A stretch of DNA of 64,000 nucleotides from Vallitalea sp. (lineage in GTDB: Bacteria; Bacillota; Clostridia; Lachnospirales; Vallitaleaceae), in NCBI RefSeq assembly GCF_025211055.1, contig NZ_JAOARO010000099.1, positions 1 through 64,000 on the forward strand. The letters run 5' to 3'. Shown one piece after another: positions 34,434-43,624 of this stretch; the first letter of the stretch is position 1; each line of letters begins with the position of its first letter. The translations under genes were made by a program, and so were the position numbers. Under the pieces are notes generated by a model. The model was not told the DNA's origin, searched no databases, and was given only the letters and a program-made list of their open reading frames with translations.

Positions 34434-37337
34434 ATGAAGAAAAATTTTAAAGGGAAAATTGGGTTGTTATTAGTTATTATGTTTGTTACATTTACATTGT
34501 CTCCAAAGTCTTTGCTAGCTAGTACTGTTGAAGGTGATAATGATACCCCGTGTATTATTTATTTAAAAGGTTTTGAATTGAACTTAGATGAATTAAAAAG
34601 AGCAAAAGTCGAAGATTCTGGTATATATATTATTTCTTTTGAAGGACCAATTGATGAGTATATGAAAAACGATATAACGAAATTAGGTGTAGAACTTATT
34701 GAATATATCCCGAATTTTGCATTTCTATCAAGAATAAAATCTAATACAATTTCTGATGTTTCACTACTTCCTTACGTAAATAAGATTGTAAGTTACCAGC
34801 CTGAATATAAAATAAATCCTGTATTAAAAGATAAAAAAAGAATAACTAGATTAATTACACCAGAAGAATTGACTGAAGAAATATCTGTCAAAATATTTAC
34901 ATTTGACGATTCATCTATTCTAGATGCTTATATAAAAGAATTCGGTGGTACTAAAATAGGTTCTACTGAAAATGAAGTAATCGTTAAATTGAATCCAAAT
35001 AGTCTTGAAAAATTTGCTAGTCTGAATTCAGTTAAATACATAGAACCAGTGATTGAATATGAATTATTCAATGATAAAGCTAGAGACTACATGGGTGTGA
35101 ATAGTATTAATAATTTAGGTCATAAGGGAAATGGACAAGTTGTTGCAGTTTGTGATACTGGTATTGATACTGGTGTTAATAATAGCGGAATGCACTCAGA
35201 CTTTCAAGGTAGGATAGATAGTATATTCCCATTAGGTAGAGCTACAGCTGATGATATACATGGTCATGGTACTCATGTTGCTGGGTCAGTTCTAGGTGAT
35301 GGTACTAGTTCCAATGGTCAAATTAAAGGTATTGCTCCACAAGCTCATCTTGTATTTCAATCAGTATTAGATTCTAATGGCGGACTAGGAGGTCTACCAG
35401 ATGATTTGAATAGTTTATTCCAACAAGCAGAAAATGAAGGTGCTCATATTCATACAAATTCTTGGGGAGCTCCAGTTAATGGACAATATACTGGAAGTTC
35501 ACAAGATGTTGATGAATATGTATGGAATAATAAAGATATGATTATCCTTTTCGCTGCTGGAAATGAAGGCGATGGATACAGTGGAACAGCTTATAATTCA
35601 ATTGGTTCTCCTGGAACAGCTAAAAACTGTATTACTGTAGGAGCAACTGAAAACTATCGTCCTAACATGCCTAATACTAAGTGGGGTAATATTGGGGATA
35701 ATCCAAATGAGATTGCGCCATTTTCTAGTCGTGGTAATTGTGATGATGGAAGAATAAAACCTGATATAGTGGCTCCAGGTACATGGATACTTTCTACCAA
35801 ATCATCTGTAGCACCTGCAAGTAATTACTGGGCAGGCTACAATAATTACTATGCTTACATGGGTGGTACTTCAATGTCTACTCCATTAACTGCTGGAGCA
35901 GTAGCAGCAGCACGTGGATATATGCAGGATGTTTGGAATCATACACCAAGTGCAGCATTAATGAAAGCTGCAATTATCAATGGTGGTACTGATTTAGGTT
36001 TTGGTTTCCCAAGTAAAGATCAAGGATGGGGACGTGTTAACTTAGCAGATTCATTGAAGAACAAAGAATATGAATATTCTGATGAAACTTATAATCTAGC
36101 TACAGGTGCTACACAAAACTTTACTTATACTATTGAATCAACTAGTACTCCATTAACTATATCTCTAGTTTGGTCAGATTATCCTGGTTCAACAGCTGCA
36201 TCTAAAGCATTAGTTAATGACCTAGATATAAAAGTTACATCTCCTTCTGGTATCATATATTATGGTAACGATTTTACTCAACCATATAATAGCAGTTATG
36301 ATAGATTGAATAATGTAGAAAATATATATATTAATTCTCCAGAAACAGGTAATTATTCAGTTGAAGTTAAAGGCTACAATGTACCACAAGGACCTCAATC
36401 CTTTGCATTATTTGCCTCTGCTAATTTTGGTAATCCAGTAGTTGATAATGTAGCACCAACATGTAATATAACTTCACCTGCTAATGGTGATGATGTTAGT
36501 GGAACAATAAATATTAATGCTGATGCCTGGGATAATATAGCAGTTAGTAAAGTTGAATTCTATGTGGATAATAATAAAATAGGTGAAGACACTACATCAC
36601 CTTACAGTTATGAATGGGATACAACTACAGTAAGTAATGCATCTCATACATTAAAAGTAAAAGCAATAGATTCATCTAATAATGAAGGTCTATCTAATGA
36701 GATTACTGTTACTGTAAATAATACTTCTGCTGTGAAATATAAAACTAAAACTTCCACTGGTATTGCAAGTATATTCTATAGTCCACAAATTGACATTAAT
36801 GTTACTGCAAATGGTAAAATAGATTTAAAATTATCAGGTAGTTCATCATCATTAGAAATGAGACTATATAATCCTAGTGGTAATCTACTAGCTACTAATA
36901 GTTCCAGTATATCATATGATGCCACTGAAACTGGAACATATTCAATTGTAGTTTCAGCATTTAGCTTTTTCGGAGCAGATTATTCCTTAACAGCAACTTA
37001 TCCTGTTGTTTCTACTCAAGATGAAGATATAGATTTAGTTGAGGATTCAACAGAAACTATAGAACCAACAGATGTTATTGTTGATGGAGATATCATTAGT
37101 GATATTATGACTATAGATACTTACGTTGATGAGAACAAATCTATAAAGCTTATTGAATTATATGTTGATGAAAATAAAGTAATACAATTCACTGAAATAC
37201 CTAAAGTTATTGAATGGGATACTACTACAGTAGACAACGGTAATCATGAGATACAAGTAAAGATTACTGATGAATCAGGTAATGTTATTACTTCAACTAC
37301 ATTGAATGTTGTTGTAGAAAATGATATGAGTGAATAG
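34434..37337 (+). CDS. Secreted subtilisin-like serine protease with Ig-like and PPC domains
   Basis: ATG 34434 follows AAGGAGG; the TTG at 34404 lies before that site. The 967-residue product has a signal peptide (about 1-30) and a propeptide-like region to about 220. The S8 domain follows, with catalytic Asp241 (AVCDTGIDTG), His278 (GHGTHVAGS) and Ser480 (GGTSMSTPLTAGA). Next are a jelly-roll region, an Ig-like domain (about 673-762, VAPTCNITSPANG), a PPC-like beta-sandwich (about 768-858) and a second Ig-like segment to the C-terminus. No sortase motif or anchor is seen, so it is probably released. It stands alone. Confidence 0.93.
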   Translation: MKKNFKGKIGLLLVIMFVTFTLSPKSLLASTVEGDNDTPCIIYLKGFELNLDELKRAKVEDSGIYIISFEGPIDEYMKNDITKLGVELIEYIPNFAFLSRIKSNTISDVSLLPYVNKIVSYQPEYKINPVLKDKKRITRLITPEELTEEISVKIFTFDDSSILDAYIKEFGGTKIGSTENEVIVKLNPNSLEKFASLNSVKYIEPVIEYELFNDKARDYMGVNSINNLGHKGNGQVVAVCDTGIDTGVNNSGMHSDFQGRIDSIFPLGRATADDIHGHGTHVAGSVLGDGTSSNGQIKGIAPQAHLVFQSVLDSNGGLGGLPDDLNSLFQQAENEGAHIHTNSWGAPVNGQYTGSSQDVDEYVWNNKDMIILFAAGNEGDGYSGTAYNSIGSPGTAKNCITVGATENYRPNMPNTKWGNIGDNPNEIAPFSSRGNCDDGRIKPDIVAPGTWILSTKSSVAPASNYWAGYNNYYAYMGGTSMSTPLTAGAVAAARGYMQDVWNHTPSAALMKAAIINGGTDLGFGFPSKDQGWGRVNLADSLKNKEYEYSDETYNLATGATQNFTYTIESTSTPLTISLVWSDYPGSTAASKALVNDLDIKVTSPSGIIYYGNDFTQPYNSSYDRLNNVENIYINSPETGNYSVEVKGYNVPQGPQSFALFASANFGNPVVDNVAPTCNITSPANGDDVSGTININADAWDNIAVSKVEFYVDNNKIGEDTTSPYSYEWDTTTVSNASHTLKVKAIDSSNNEGLSNEITVTVNNTSAVKYKTKTSTGIASIFYSPQIDINVTANGKIDLKLSGSSSSLEMRLYNPSGNLLATNSSSISYDATETGTYSIVVSAFSFFGADYSLTATYPVVSTQDEDIDLVEDSTETIEPTDVIVDGDIISDIMTIDTYVDENKSIKLIELYVDENKVIQFTEIPKVIEWDTTTVDNGNHEIQVKITDESGNVITSTTLNVVVENDMSE

Positions 37338-37384
37338 ATAATAAGTTAATGATAAAATTAAACATATAATCTATGCTCAGTAAT

Positions 37385-37421
37385 AATTAATAATCATAGT
37401 ACATAATTATGATTATTAATT
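37385..37421 (+). terminator. Hairpin after the protease gene
   Basis: AATTAATAATCATA (37385-37398) pairs with TATGATTATTAATT (37408-37421), 48 bases after the protease stop. The stem is AT-only and the T tract is absent, so it may be a weak terminator. Confidence 0.4.
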
Positions 37422-37436
37422 AAAATAATCACTCTA

Positions 37437-37476
37437 AACAAGTAAGCACAGTATAGATACACTGTGCTTACTTGTT
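37437..37476. terminator. 16-bp perfect hairpin between convergent genes
   Basis: AACAAGTAAGCACAGT (37437-37452) and its exact complement (37461-37476) enclose an 8-base loop. It lies between the protease and the short minus-strand ORF and fits a bidirectional terminator. Confidence 0.65.
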
Positions 37477-37492
37477 CTGTTAGTAACATATT

Positions 37493-37717
37493 TTATAAAT
37501 CAACTCTATATAGAACATTAGGAGAATTTTCTAAAGTATAAAAAATGTTTTTATCAGTAATTGCTGTATGAACATAATCATCGGAATCTTTAACAATATC
37601 AACATAATGTTTGATCTCTTTTGTATTATAGTTAATTCGCATTATACCACATAGTACATTTCCATCTTTATTGACAGAAATACGAATAACATCGTAAGAA
37701 GTAAGCTTTATAGCCAT
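37493..37717 (-). CDS. Short hypothetical protein, possibly a gene fragment
   Basis: A 74-codon minus-strand frame (MAIKLTSYDVIRISVNKDGN, ending NVLYRVDL) is protein-like with alternating beta-type pattern. No good ribosome site precedes its ATG. It may be the tail of a decayed gene together with the remnant just upstream. I do not recognise it. Confidence 0.4.
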   Translation of the reverse strand: MAIKLTSYDVIRISVNKDGNVLCGIMRINYNTKEIKHYVDIVKDSDDYVHTAITDKNIFYTLENSPNVLYRVDL

Positions 37718-37725
37718 CCATTGTA

Positions 37726-37878
37726 TTATTCTATAATCAAATCAAGATTCAGGTATTTTTCTATATCAGCTAAAGGCATATAAAAATCTAAACCAATGAT
37801 ATTTTTCATATATGTGAAAGATAAGAATGGTATCCCTTCTTCTGAGATATATCCTATTTCTTTGTCTTTATGATAGTT
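37726..37878 (-). pseudogene. Decayed ORF fragment of unknown function
   Basis: On the minus strand a frame without a start codon runs from a stop at 37881 to TAA at 37726-37728 and reads KDKEIGYISEEGIPFLSFTY then IIGLDFYMPLADIEKYLNLD. It looks like real protein. The next ORF starts 9 bases after it, so both may come from one or two decayed genes. The rest of 37880-38040 is AT-rich with nothing recognised. Confidence 0.4.
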
Positions 37879-38046
37879 TCATTAAATATATCTAATAAAC
37901 TATGTTATAACAATTATACTCTATTTATCATATGTATCAAAGAATAAAATTAAATAGCATGTGAAGTTACATTGAAATAATAAGATATCTAGATTATAAT
38001 TTATCTTATAGAACTATGACGAGGCATAACCTCTTTTCTTGTCGTA

Positions 38047-38111
38047 TAGGAAAGTCCTTGAATATAGCATATAAATGAAGCATTTTCAGATGCGTTATGG
38101 ATACTTTCCTA
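38047..38111. repeat. 65-nt palindromic element before the NarL-type kinase gene
   Basis: TAGGAAAGT (38047-38055) pairs with ACTTTCCTA (38103-38111), extended by CC/GG, with an inner GCAT/ATGC hairpin at 38080-38093. No T run follows. It lies 80 bases before the kinase start, in its presumed leader. Confidence 0.45.
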
Positions 38112-38190
38112 ACGAACAACTTGCTTTTCAAGACGAAGTAACTTTTTTGAGTAAAGAAATATAACTTTTTATTAAGGTAAGGTGTTAATA

Positions 38191-39348
38191 ATGATAATGG
38201 TTAGAAAAATAGGATACTATTTGATAGATTTACTTGCTATGATAATATTTTATTTTGCGTTTATATACGAAGGAGCTAAGGATAATAGATATGTGTTATT
38301 ACTAACATTATTCGTAGCTTATGTCATATTGTCTATTGTTAAGAATATCTTTAAAGAACATTCAAAAATAATACTAGTCATATTATGTTTGAAGATATTG
38401 TTGTTGCTGTTTATAGAAATCAATTCAAAGTTTGCTATCAATTATTTTATACATGCTGTTTATTTATTAATAATTATCGAATCGACCTCATTGCTTAGTT
38501 TCAAAAGCAGTTTGATAATTAATTCTTTGGCATTTATAATATCGTTGTACAAATTTTTTAATCTAATATCTTTTAACAATAGCATTTCTAATATATCTCA
38601 GATGTTTCTTTTCGTTCTCATTAATTCTTTGGTAATTATTATATTGGGGTTCGCTAAGTATCATCAAGAAGAAAAAAGTAAGATTGATAATATATATAAG
38701 GAATTATTGAGTGCTCATTATAAATTAAAAGACTATGCTCAGAAGATTAAGGAACTGACAACTACCCAAGAAAGAAATAGGATAGCTAGAGATTTGCACG
38801 ATACACTTGGACATAATATGACAGGGCTTATAATGCAGATGGAAATGACAAGTTCAATGATGGATAAAGATATGGATGAGGCAAAAGTTCTTATGGAAGA
38901 ATCTAAGATAACTGCAAGGGAAAGTTTGAAGAAAGTTAGAGAGATTGTAGAAACTTTTAAAGATGAAAGTAGAATGTATACTGATATAGGTGCTATCAAG
39001 GAGCTTATTGAGGAGTTTTCAAACAAGACAGGTGTTAATATTTATTTTGAAGTTAATGGAGAGAAGATAGCTTTGTCGCCAGATGTTTATATAACATTGT
39101 ATCGAGTTATACAGGAATCAATGACCAATGCTGTAAGGCATGGAAAAGCTGATGAAATGAAGATTGTTATTAAATATGAGAAAGATGTTATTAGATTTTC
39201 TATAACTGATAATGGTGTTGGATGTGATGATGTTTGTGAAGGGTATGGATTAAAGGGGATGAGAGAAAGAGTGAGTTTATTAGGAGGATTTATTGAGTAT
39301 AGGAATGAATATGGATTTGAAGTTATGGGGGAAATTAATAGGGGATAG
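38191..39348 (+). CDS. NarL-type sensor histidine kinase
   Basis: ATG 38191 is 7-8 bases after AAGGTAAGG; GTG 38182 is an alternative. The 385-residue protein has five or six membrane helices over about residues 5-155 and no extracellular domain. A coiled coil leads to a HisKA_3 dimerisation domain with the phospho-acceptor His in RNRIARDLHDTLGHNMTGLI. The ATPase domain has RVIQESMTNAVRHGKA and GYGLKGMRERV. It resembles LiaS/DesK-type kinases that sense the membrane. The response regulator lies 183 bases downstream across a long palindrome. Confidence 0.93.
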   Translation: MIMVRKIGYYLIDLLAMIIFYFAFIYEGAKDNRYVLLLTLFVAYVILSIVKNIFKEHSKIILVILCLKILLLLFIEINSKFAINYFIHAVYLLIIIESTSLLSFKSSLIINSLAFIISLYKFFNLISFNNSISNISQMFLFVLINSLVIIILGFAKYHQEEKSKIDNIYKELLSAHYKLKDYAQKIKELTTTQERNRIARDLHDTLGHNMTGLIMQMEMTSSMMDKDMDEAKVLMEESKITARESLKKVREIVETFKDESRMYTDIGAIKELIEEFSNKTGVNIYFEVNGEKIALSPDVYITLYRVIQESMTNAVRHGKADEMKIVIKYEKDVIRFSITDNGVGCDDVCEGYGLKGMRERVSLLGGFIEYRNEYGFEVMGEINRG

Positions 39349-39382
39349 GTTTTAATTTTATAGACTAACGGGATTAAGCGTA

Positions 39383-39452
39383 GTGATAAATAGTAAGTTT
39401 TACTTGCCTTACTCCTGAAGGAACGGTCTTCGTAAAACTTACTATTTATCAC
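39383..39452. repeat. 70-nt palindromic element between kinase and regulator genes
   Basis: A 21-bp perfect stem (39383-39403 with 39432-39452; core ATAAATAGTAAGTTTTAC) encloses a 28-nt loop with TCC/GGA and GCC/GGT pairings. An outer ACTAAC (39364-39369) can also pair with GTTAGT (39471-39476). There is no T run. It lies inside a two-component gene pair and could attenuate or process the transcript. Confidence 0.65.
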
Positions 39453-39531
39453 AATGTAGTGTACGTATTGGTTAGTGATTAGGGTATCTTGGGTGATATT
39501 TAGTTGATTAATTTGGAAAGGGATGTGGATG

Positions 39532-40179
39532 ATGATAAGAGTATTGTTGGTGGATGATCAGGATATTTTGTTACAGGGGTTGACTATGATTTTGGGGAAA
39601 GAGGGAGATATTGAAGTAGTAGGGGGAGTAAAAAATGGAGAGGAAGCTGTAAATAGATGTAAGGTAGATAATATTGATGTGGTATTGATGGATATTAGAA
39701 TGCCTGTTATGAATGGTGTGGAGGCTACAAGAGCCATAAAAGATTATAATGGGAGTATTAAGATTATCGTTTTGACAACTTTTAATGATGATGAGTACAT
39801 ATTTGATTCTCTGAAATATGGGGCATCAGGTTATTTGTTGAAAGATGCAATGCCAAAAGAGATATCTGAGGCAATTAGATGTGTATATAATGGAGGAACA
39901 TTGATAAATCCATCTGTTGCAACAAAAGTTATGGATAGATTCAAGGAGATAAGTAACAATGAACAGGAATATGAAAGGGTACAGGAGGTAACTACTTTAA
40001 CATCAAGGGAGAAAGATATCTGTAGTCTATTGGCAAAAGGAAAGAATAATAAAGAAATATCTGAAGAATTATTCTTGAGTCAAGGGACTGTCAAAAATCA
40101 TATAACTAGTATATTGGGAAAACTTGATCTCAGGGACCGTACTCAGTTGGCTATTTTTGCTATTAAGAATAAGCTATAG
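39532..40179 (+). CDS. NarL/LuxR-family response regulator
   Basis: Starts at 39523, 39529 and 39532 are possible; the last best fits the GGAAAGGG site. The 215-residue protein has a receiver domain (MIRVLLVDDQ, phospho-Asp in VDVVLMDIRMPVMNGVEATR, Lys in YLLKDAMPKEI) and a C-terminal LuxR helix-turn-helix, LTSREKDICSLLAKGKNNKE followed by GTVKNHITSILGKL. It pairs with the kinase upstream and probably controls the lipoprotein and ABC-2 exporter genes downstream. Confidence 0.95.
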   Translation: MIRVLLVDDQDILLQGLTMILGKEGDIEVVGGVKNGEEAVNRCKVDNIDVVLMDIRMPVMNGVEATRAIKDYNGSIKIIVLTTFNDDEYIFDSLKYGASGYLLKDAMPKEISEAIRCVYNGGTLINPSVATKVMDRFKEISNNEQEYERVQEVTTLTSREKDICSLLAKGKNNKEISEELFLSQGTVKNHITSILGKLDLRDRTQLAIFAIKNKL

Positions 40180-40329
40180 TCATATTAAATGAGTTTTCAT
40201 TAGTCATGAATATTATAAATGTGCAAAAAGTCATGGGTATAATGTGACAATAGATACATGGAATATTATTGGTGATGGTGTATATTAGTTGTATAGTAAT
40301 TAACTAAATAGCTAAATGAGGTGTATAAA

Positions 40330-41274
40330 ATGAAAAAGATGATTAGTGTAATAATGATGACGGTTATTATAGTAGCAATGTTGACTGCATGTTCAACTAA
40401 AGCAATGGTAGATTATAATAATGCGGTAGTAAAAACGGATTCTGAGAAGATGGGGAAAGAATCTATGGAAATAAAGATAAATGTAGATTATAATACAGAA
40501 GGTTTATCGTTAGAAAAAGTTACACAACTGAATCATTATAAGGAAATGATGTTTAATATAACTAATCAGTATGATATGATACAAGATAAGATTGCAACAG
40601 ATATTTATATGAATTTTGGTGGATTAGGTATGGATTCTTATTTTTATAAGGATGGAGATAAGGAATATATACAAATTCCAGTACTCAAGAAATATGCTAA
40701 GCTGGATGAAAAGAATTTCACTACTAACAACTATGATAAGATATTTGCTAATGTATCAGATAAATGGCTAGAACTATTGGGAGAAGAAAATGTACTGAAA
40801 GGTGAAAATACAATTATTGATACAAAAGATGGTCAGGTAAAAGCAAAAGAAGTATCAATAAAGATTAGTGCTGAACAATTAAAAGAATTGAGTAAGGAGA
40901 TATTTATAAGTTTAAAAGAAGGTGAAATCATTGAAGATTTTATATTCATATCTGATGATAGAGATAACCCAGATAATATTGATAAAGAAGATATTATGAA
41001 AAATATTGATGAGATGTTTGAAATAGTGGTTTTTGATAATTTTGAAGCCAAAGCTTATATTGATTTTGACGGATATCTTATAAGAGAAAAAATGACAATA
41101 GAAATGAGTATGACTGATCAGAAAAAAGGAGAGCCAATGTCAATTCAAGTCTCTATTGATAAAACTAACTGGGATATAGGAAAGAAACAGGAGATTAATA
41201 TTCCTAAGTTCAACGAAGAAGATATCATTGAGATGGATGAATTGAAGAATATAGATAGTATCATAGGTTTGTAA
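40330..41274 (+). CDS. Putative lipoprotein, DUF6612-like
   Basis: The ATG at 40330 is preceded by GAGGTG. The 314-residue product has a lipoprotein signal ending MLTAC (Cys about 21). The mature part shows an alternating beta pattern with the repeated theme of a small-ligand or lipid-binding LolA-like lipoprotein: EIKINVDYNTEGL, DIYMNFGGLGMDSYFYKDGD and KAYIDFDGYLIREKMTIEMS. The family assignment is tentative. It lies between a two-component system and an ABC exporter, so it may monitor or assist the same envelope process. Confidence 0.6.
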   Translation: MKKMISVIMMTVIIVAMLTACSTKAMVDYNNAVVKTDSEKMGKESMEIKINVDYNTEGLSLEKVTQLNHYKEMMFNITNQYDMIQDKIATDIYMNFGGLGMDSYFYKDGDKEYIQIPVLKKYAKLDEKNFTTNNYDKIFANVSDKWLELLGEENVLKGENTIIDTKDGQVKAKEVSIKISAEQLKELSKEIFISLKEGEIIEDFIFISDDRDNPDNIDKEDIMKNIDEMFEIVVFDNFEAKAYIDFDGYLIREKMTIEMSMTDQKKGEPMSIQVSIDKTNWDIGKKQEINIPKFNEEDIIEMDELKNIDSIIGL

Positions 41275-41332
41275 ATCAAAAGGTAATGAAATGTATAATT
41301 ATATAGAATCATAGGAATGGAGGCATATTAAT

Positions 41333-42268
41333 ATGCAATTACTTAATGTATCACATCTAAAAAAATATTTTAAAGACATAAAAGCGGTGGATGATATTTC
41401 ATTTAGTATAGAAAAAGGTGAAATATTAGGGTTGCTTGGACCTAATGGAGCAGGAAAATCAACAACTATCTCCATGCTTTCAACATTGATAAAACCTGAT
41501 GATGGTGTCATAACATACAAAGGTAAAGATATCGTAAAAAGTCCACAAGCCATTCAAGGAAGTCTAGGTTATGTGCCTCAAGAAATAGCCCTATATCCAA
41601 ACCTTACAGGTAGGGAAAATCTTGAATTCTGGGGAAGAGCTTATGGGTTGAAAGGTAAGAAACTTAAGAAGCAGATCAAGAAAGTCTCTGGAATCATTGG
41701 TATAACAGATAGATTGAAAGATAAAGTAAGTCAATATTCTGGTGGAATGCAGAGAAGACTTAACATTGGAGCGGCTCTTTTGCATGAACCTGAATTAATC
41801 ATCATGGATGAACCAACTGTAGGTATAGATCCACAATCAAGAAAGCATATTCTTGATACTGTTTTGGAGCTTAATAAAGAGGGAATGACAGTAATATATA
41901 CAAGTCATTATATGGAAGAAGTAGAGTATATCTGTAACAAAGTATGTATTATGGATAATGGTAGAATAATTGCAAATGGTACTAAGAAAGATTTAGTTAA
42001 TCTCATTGATGATAAAAAAAGAATTCTTATAAAAGTGGATAATGTCAATGATACATTATTGAAGGATATAGGTAATATTGAAGAAGTAACAGATGTCAGC
42101 AGTGAAGAAAATACAGTTATCGTTACTGTCAGTAATGGTAAAGCAACATTTAAAAGAATTATTGAAGTGTTGAATAATACAGAAAGCGGTATCCGTTCTA
42201 TTGATATTAATGAACCTAACTTAGAGACTGTATTCTTACACTTGACAGGTAAGGCACTTAGAGATTAG
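41333..42268 (+). CDS. ABC exporter ATP-binding protein (DrrA/CcmA type)
   Basis: The 311-residue protein has Walker A GPNGAGKST, signature YSGGMQRRLNIGAALLHEP, Walker B LIIMDEPTVGIDPQSR and switch TSHYMEE. The extra C-terminal domain (about 215-311) is typical of DrrA-like ATPases that work with ABC-2 permeases. GGAGG precedes the ATG. The two permease genes follow at 15 and 0 bases, so the exporter has one ATPase and two permeases. Confidence 0.95.
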   Translation: MQLLNVSHLKKYFKDIKAVDDISFSIEKGEILGLLGPNGAGKSTTISMLSTLIKPDDGVITYKGKDIVKSPQAIQGSLGYVPQEIALYPNLTGRENLEFWGRAYGLKGKKLKKQIKKVSGIIGITDRLKDKVSQYSGGMQRRLNIGAALLHEPELIIMDEPTVGIDPQSRKHILDTVLELNKEGMTVIYTSHYMEEVEYICNKVCIMDNGRIIANGTKKDLVNLIDDKKRILIKVDNVNDTLLKDIGNIEEVTDVSSEENTVIVTVSNGKATFKRIIEVLNNTESGIRSIDINEPNLETVFLHLTGKALRD

Positions 42269-42283
42269 AAAGGATGGGGCTAA

Positions 42284-43624
42284 TTGAAACTAAGACATAT
42301 CATAGTCAAAGATGTAAAGAAGATTATTTACGATAAAAAGTTATTAGCTATTATCCTTTTAATGCCTATTGTACTTATGACTATATTAGGTTTTTCTCTT
42401 AACGATATGTTTGGGGATGGGGGAAATTCTATAGGAAATATTAATGTAGCCATTGTTAAAAATTATGATGCCTTAGAGGATATGGCAAGATTTGAAGAAA
42501 CTGTGAATAAAGGTTTTTTTACAAAAGATTTGGATGAAAAAAGTAGAGAGAGTCTATTATCATTCGTAAAAGATTATAACATAGAAAATATATTTTTTGA
42601 GTTTCTTGATTCAGACAACATACAAGAAGTAATGACTTATACTGTACAGGATGAAGAGAAAGCAAGAAAAATGTTAGAATCAAAGGAAGTGACTGCTGTT
42701 GTTATTCTACCAGAAAACTATATTTATAACACTTACATGAACTATGCTTTACCTGTAAGAAATATAGTGGATGTAGAAATTTTAAAGCATACGGATAATA
42801 GCATAAAAGGAAGTATTGTAGAAGCTGTCATTAATGGTTTTATGGGAACAATGAATAATTATTCTCTTGATAAAGAAGTGTTTATCAATAAGGTTCAGGA
42901 ATACAGTAATTTGGAGTCGGCATTCGAAGGAATTCCTTATTTGATGGAAGAGTTAACTGAGAATGTTCAGAAGAACCTTAATATAAAAGATATAGATGTG
43001 GAAGGAAAGAAAAATTTGTCTAGCTTCCAGTATTATGCTGTAGCTATGATGGCTATGTTCATTCTTTATAGTGCTAGCAATGGTGGTAGATTGTTATTGG
43101 AAGAAAAAGAGAATATAACATATCAAAGAAATAGAGTTGCTGGAGTACCACTTAGTAAGATAATGATAAGTAATTTTTTTATGATATGTATAGTTGCTAT
43201 ATTACAGTCAGTTGTTATGATTCTCTATTCAAGTATCGTACTGAAAATAAACTGGGGAGATATAGGGCTTGTCTTGTTAAGTGTACTAAGCAGTAGTTTG
43301 GCTATTGGTGGTCTGGGAATATTTATATCTGTTATAACATTGATAGTGGGTAATTATAAATTTGCTAATGTATTCGAACTTGGAATAATACAATTCATGG
43401 CGTTGATAGGTGGTAGTTTCGTACCAATAGAGACTTTACCAAGTTTTATGAACAAGTTATCATATTTTTCTACCAGCGGGGTTGCCATAAAAATATATAC
43501 TGGCATCATGAGAAACAATAGCTTGGTTGATATGTGGAATTATTATGCAATATTAGTTGGTACTGGAGTAGGGTTTATTATGGTCTCTGCTATACTGGTC
43601 AAGTTGCGAAGGGAGGCTATATAA
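42284..43624 (+). CDS. ABC-2-type exporter permease, first of pair
   Basis: The start is TTG at 42284, after AGGATGGGG. The 446-residue protein has one N-terminal helix (about 16-37), an extracytoplasmic domain of about 200 residues and five or six C-terminal helices (about 245-442), the YhgE/ABC2_membrane_3 layout. It pairs with the next gene to form a DrrB-like channel. Under control of a LiaRS-like system, such exporters commonly deal with envelope-active peptides or drugs; the substrate is inferred only by analogy. Confidence 0.9.
   Translation: MKLRHIIVKDVKKIIYDKKLLAIILLMPIVLMTILGFSLNDMFGDGGNSIGNINVAIVKNYDALEDMARFEETVNKGFFTKDLDEKSRESLLSFVKDYNIENIFFEFLDSDNIQEVMTYTVQDEEKARKMLESKEVTAVVILPENYIYNTYMNYALPVRNIVDVEILKHTDNSIKGSIVEAVINGFMGTMNNYSLDKEVFINKVQEYSNLESAFEGIPYLMEELTENVQKNLNIKDIDVEGKKNLSSFQYYAVAMMAMFILYSASNGGRLLLEEKENITYQRNRVAGVPLSKIMISNFFMICIVAILQSVVMILYSSIVLKINWGDIGLVLLSVLSSSLAIGGLGIFISVITLIVGNYKFANVFELGIIQFMALIGGSFVPIETLPSFMNKLSYFSTSGVAIKIYTGIMRNNSLVDMWNYYAILVGTGVGFIMVSAILVKLRREAI

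Noticed and set aside
39087..39452. 121-residue reverse-strand ORF over the kinase end and palindrome
   Set aside because: It is mostly antisense to the conserved ATPase domain and reads through the palindrome; no family is recognised.
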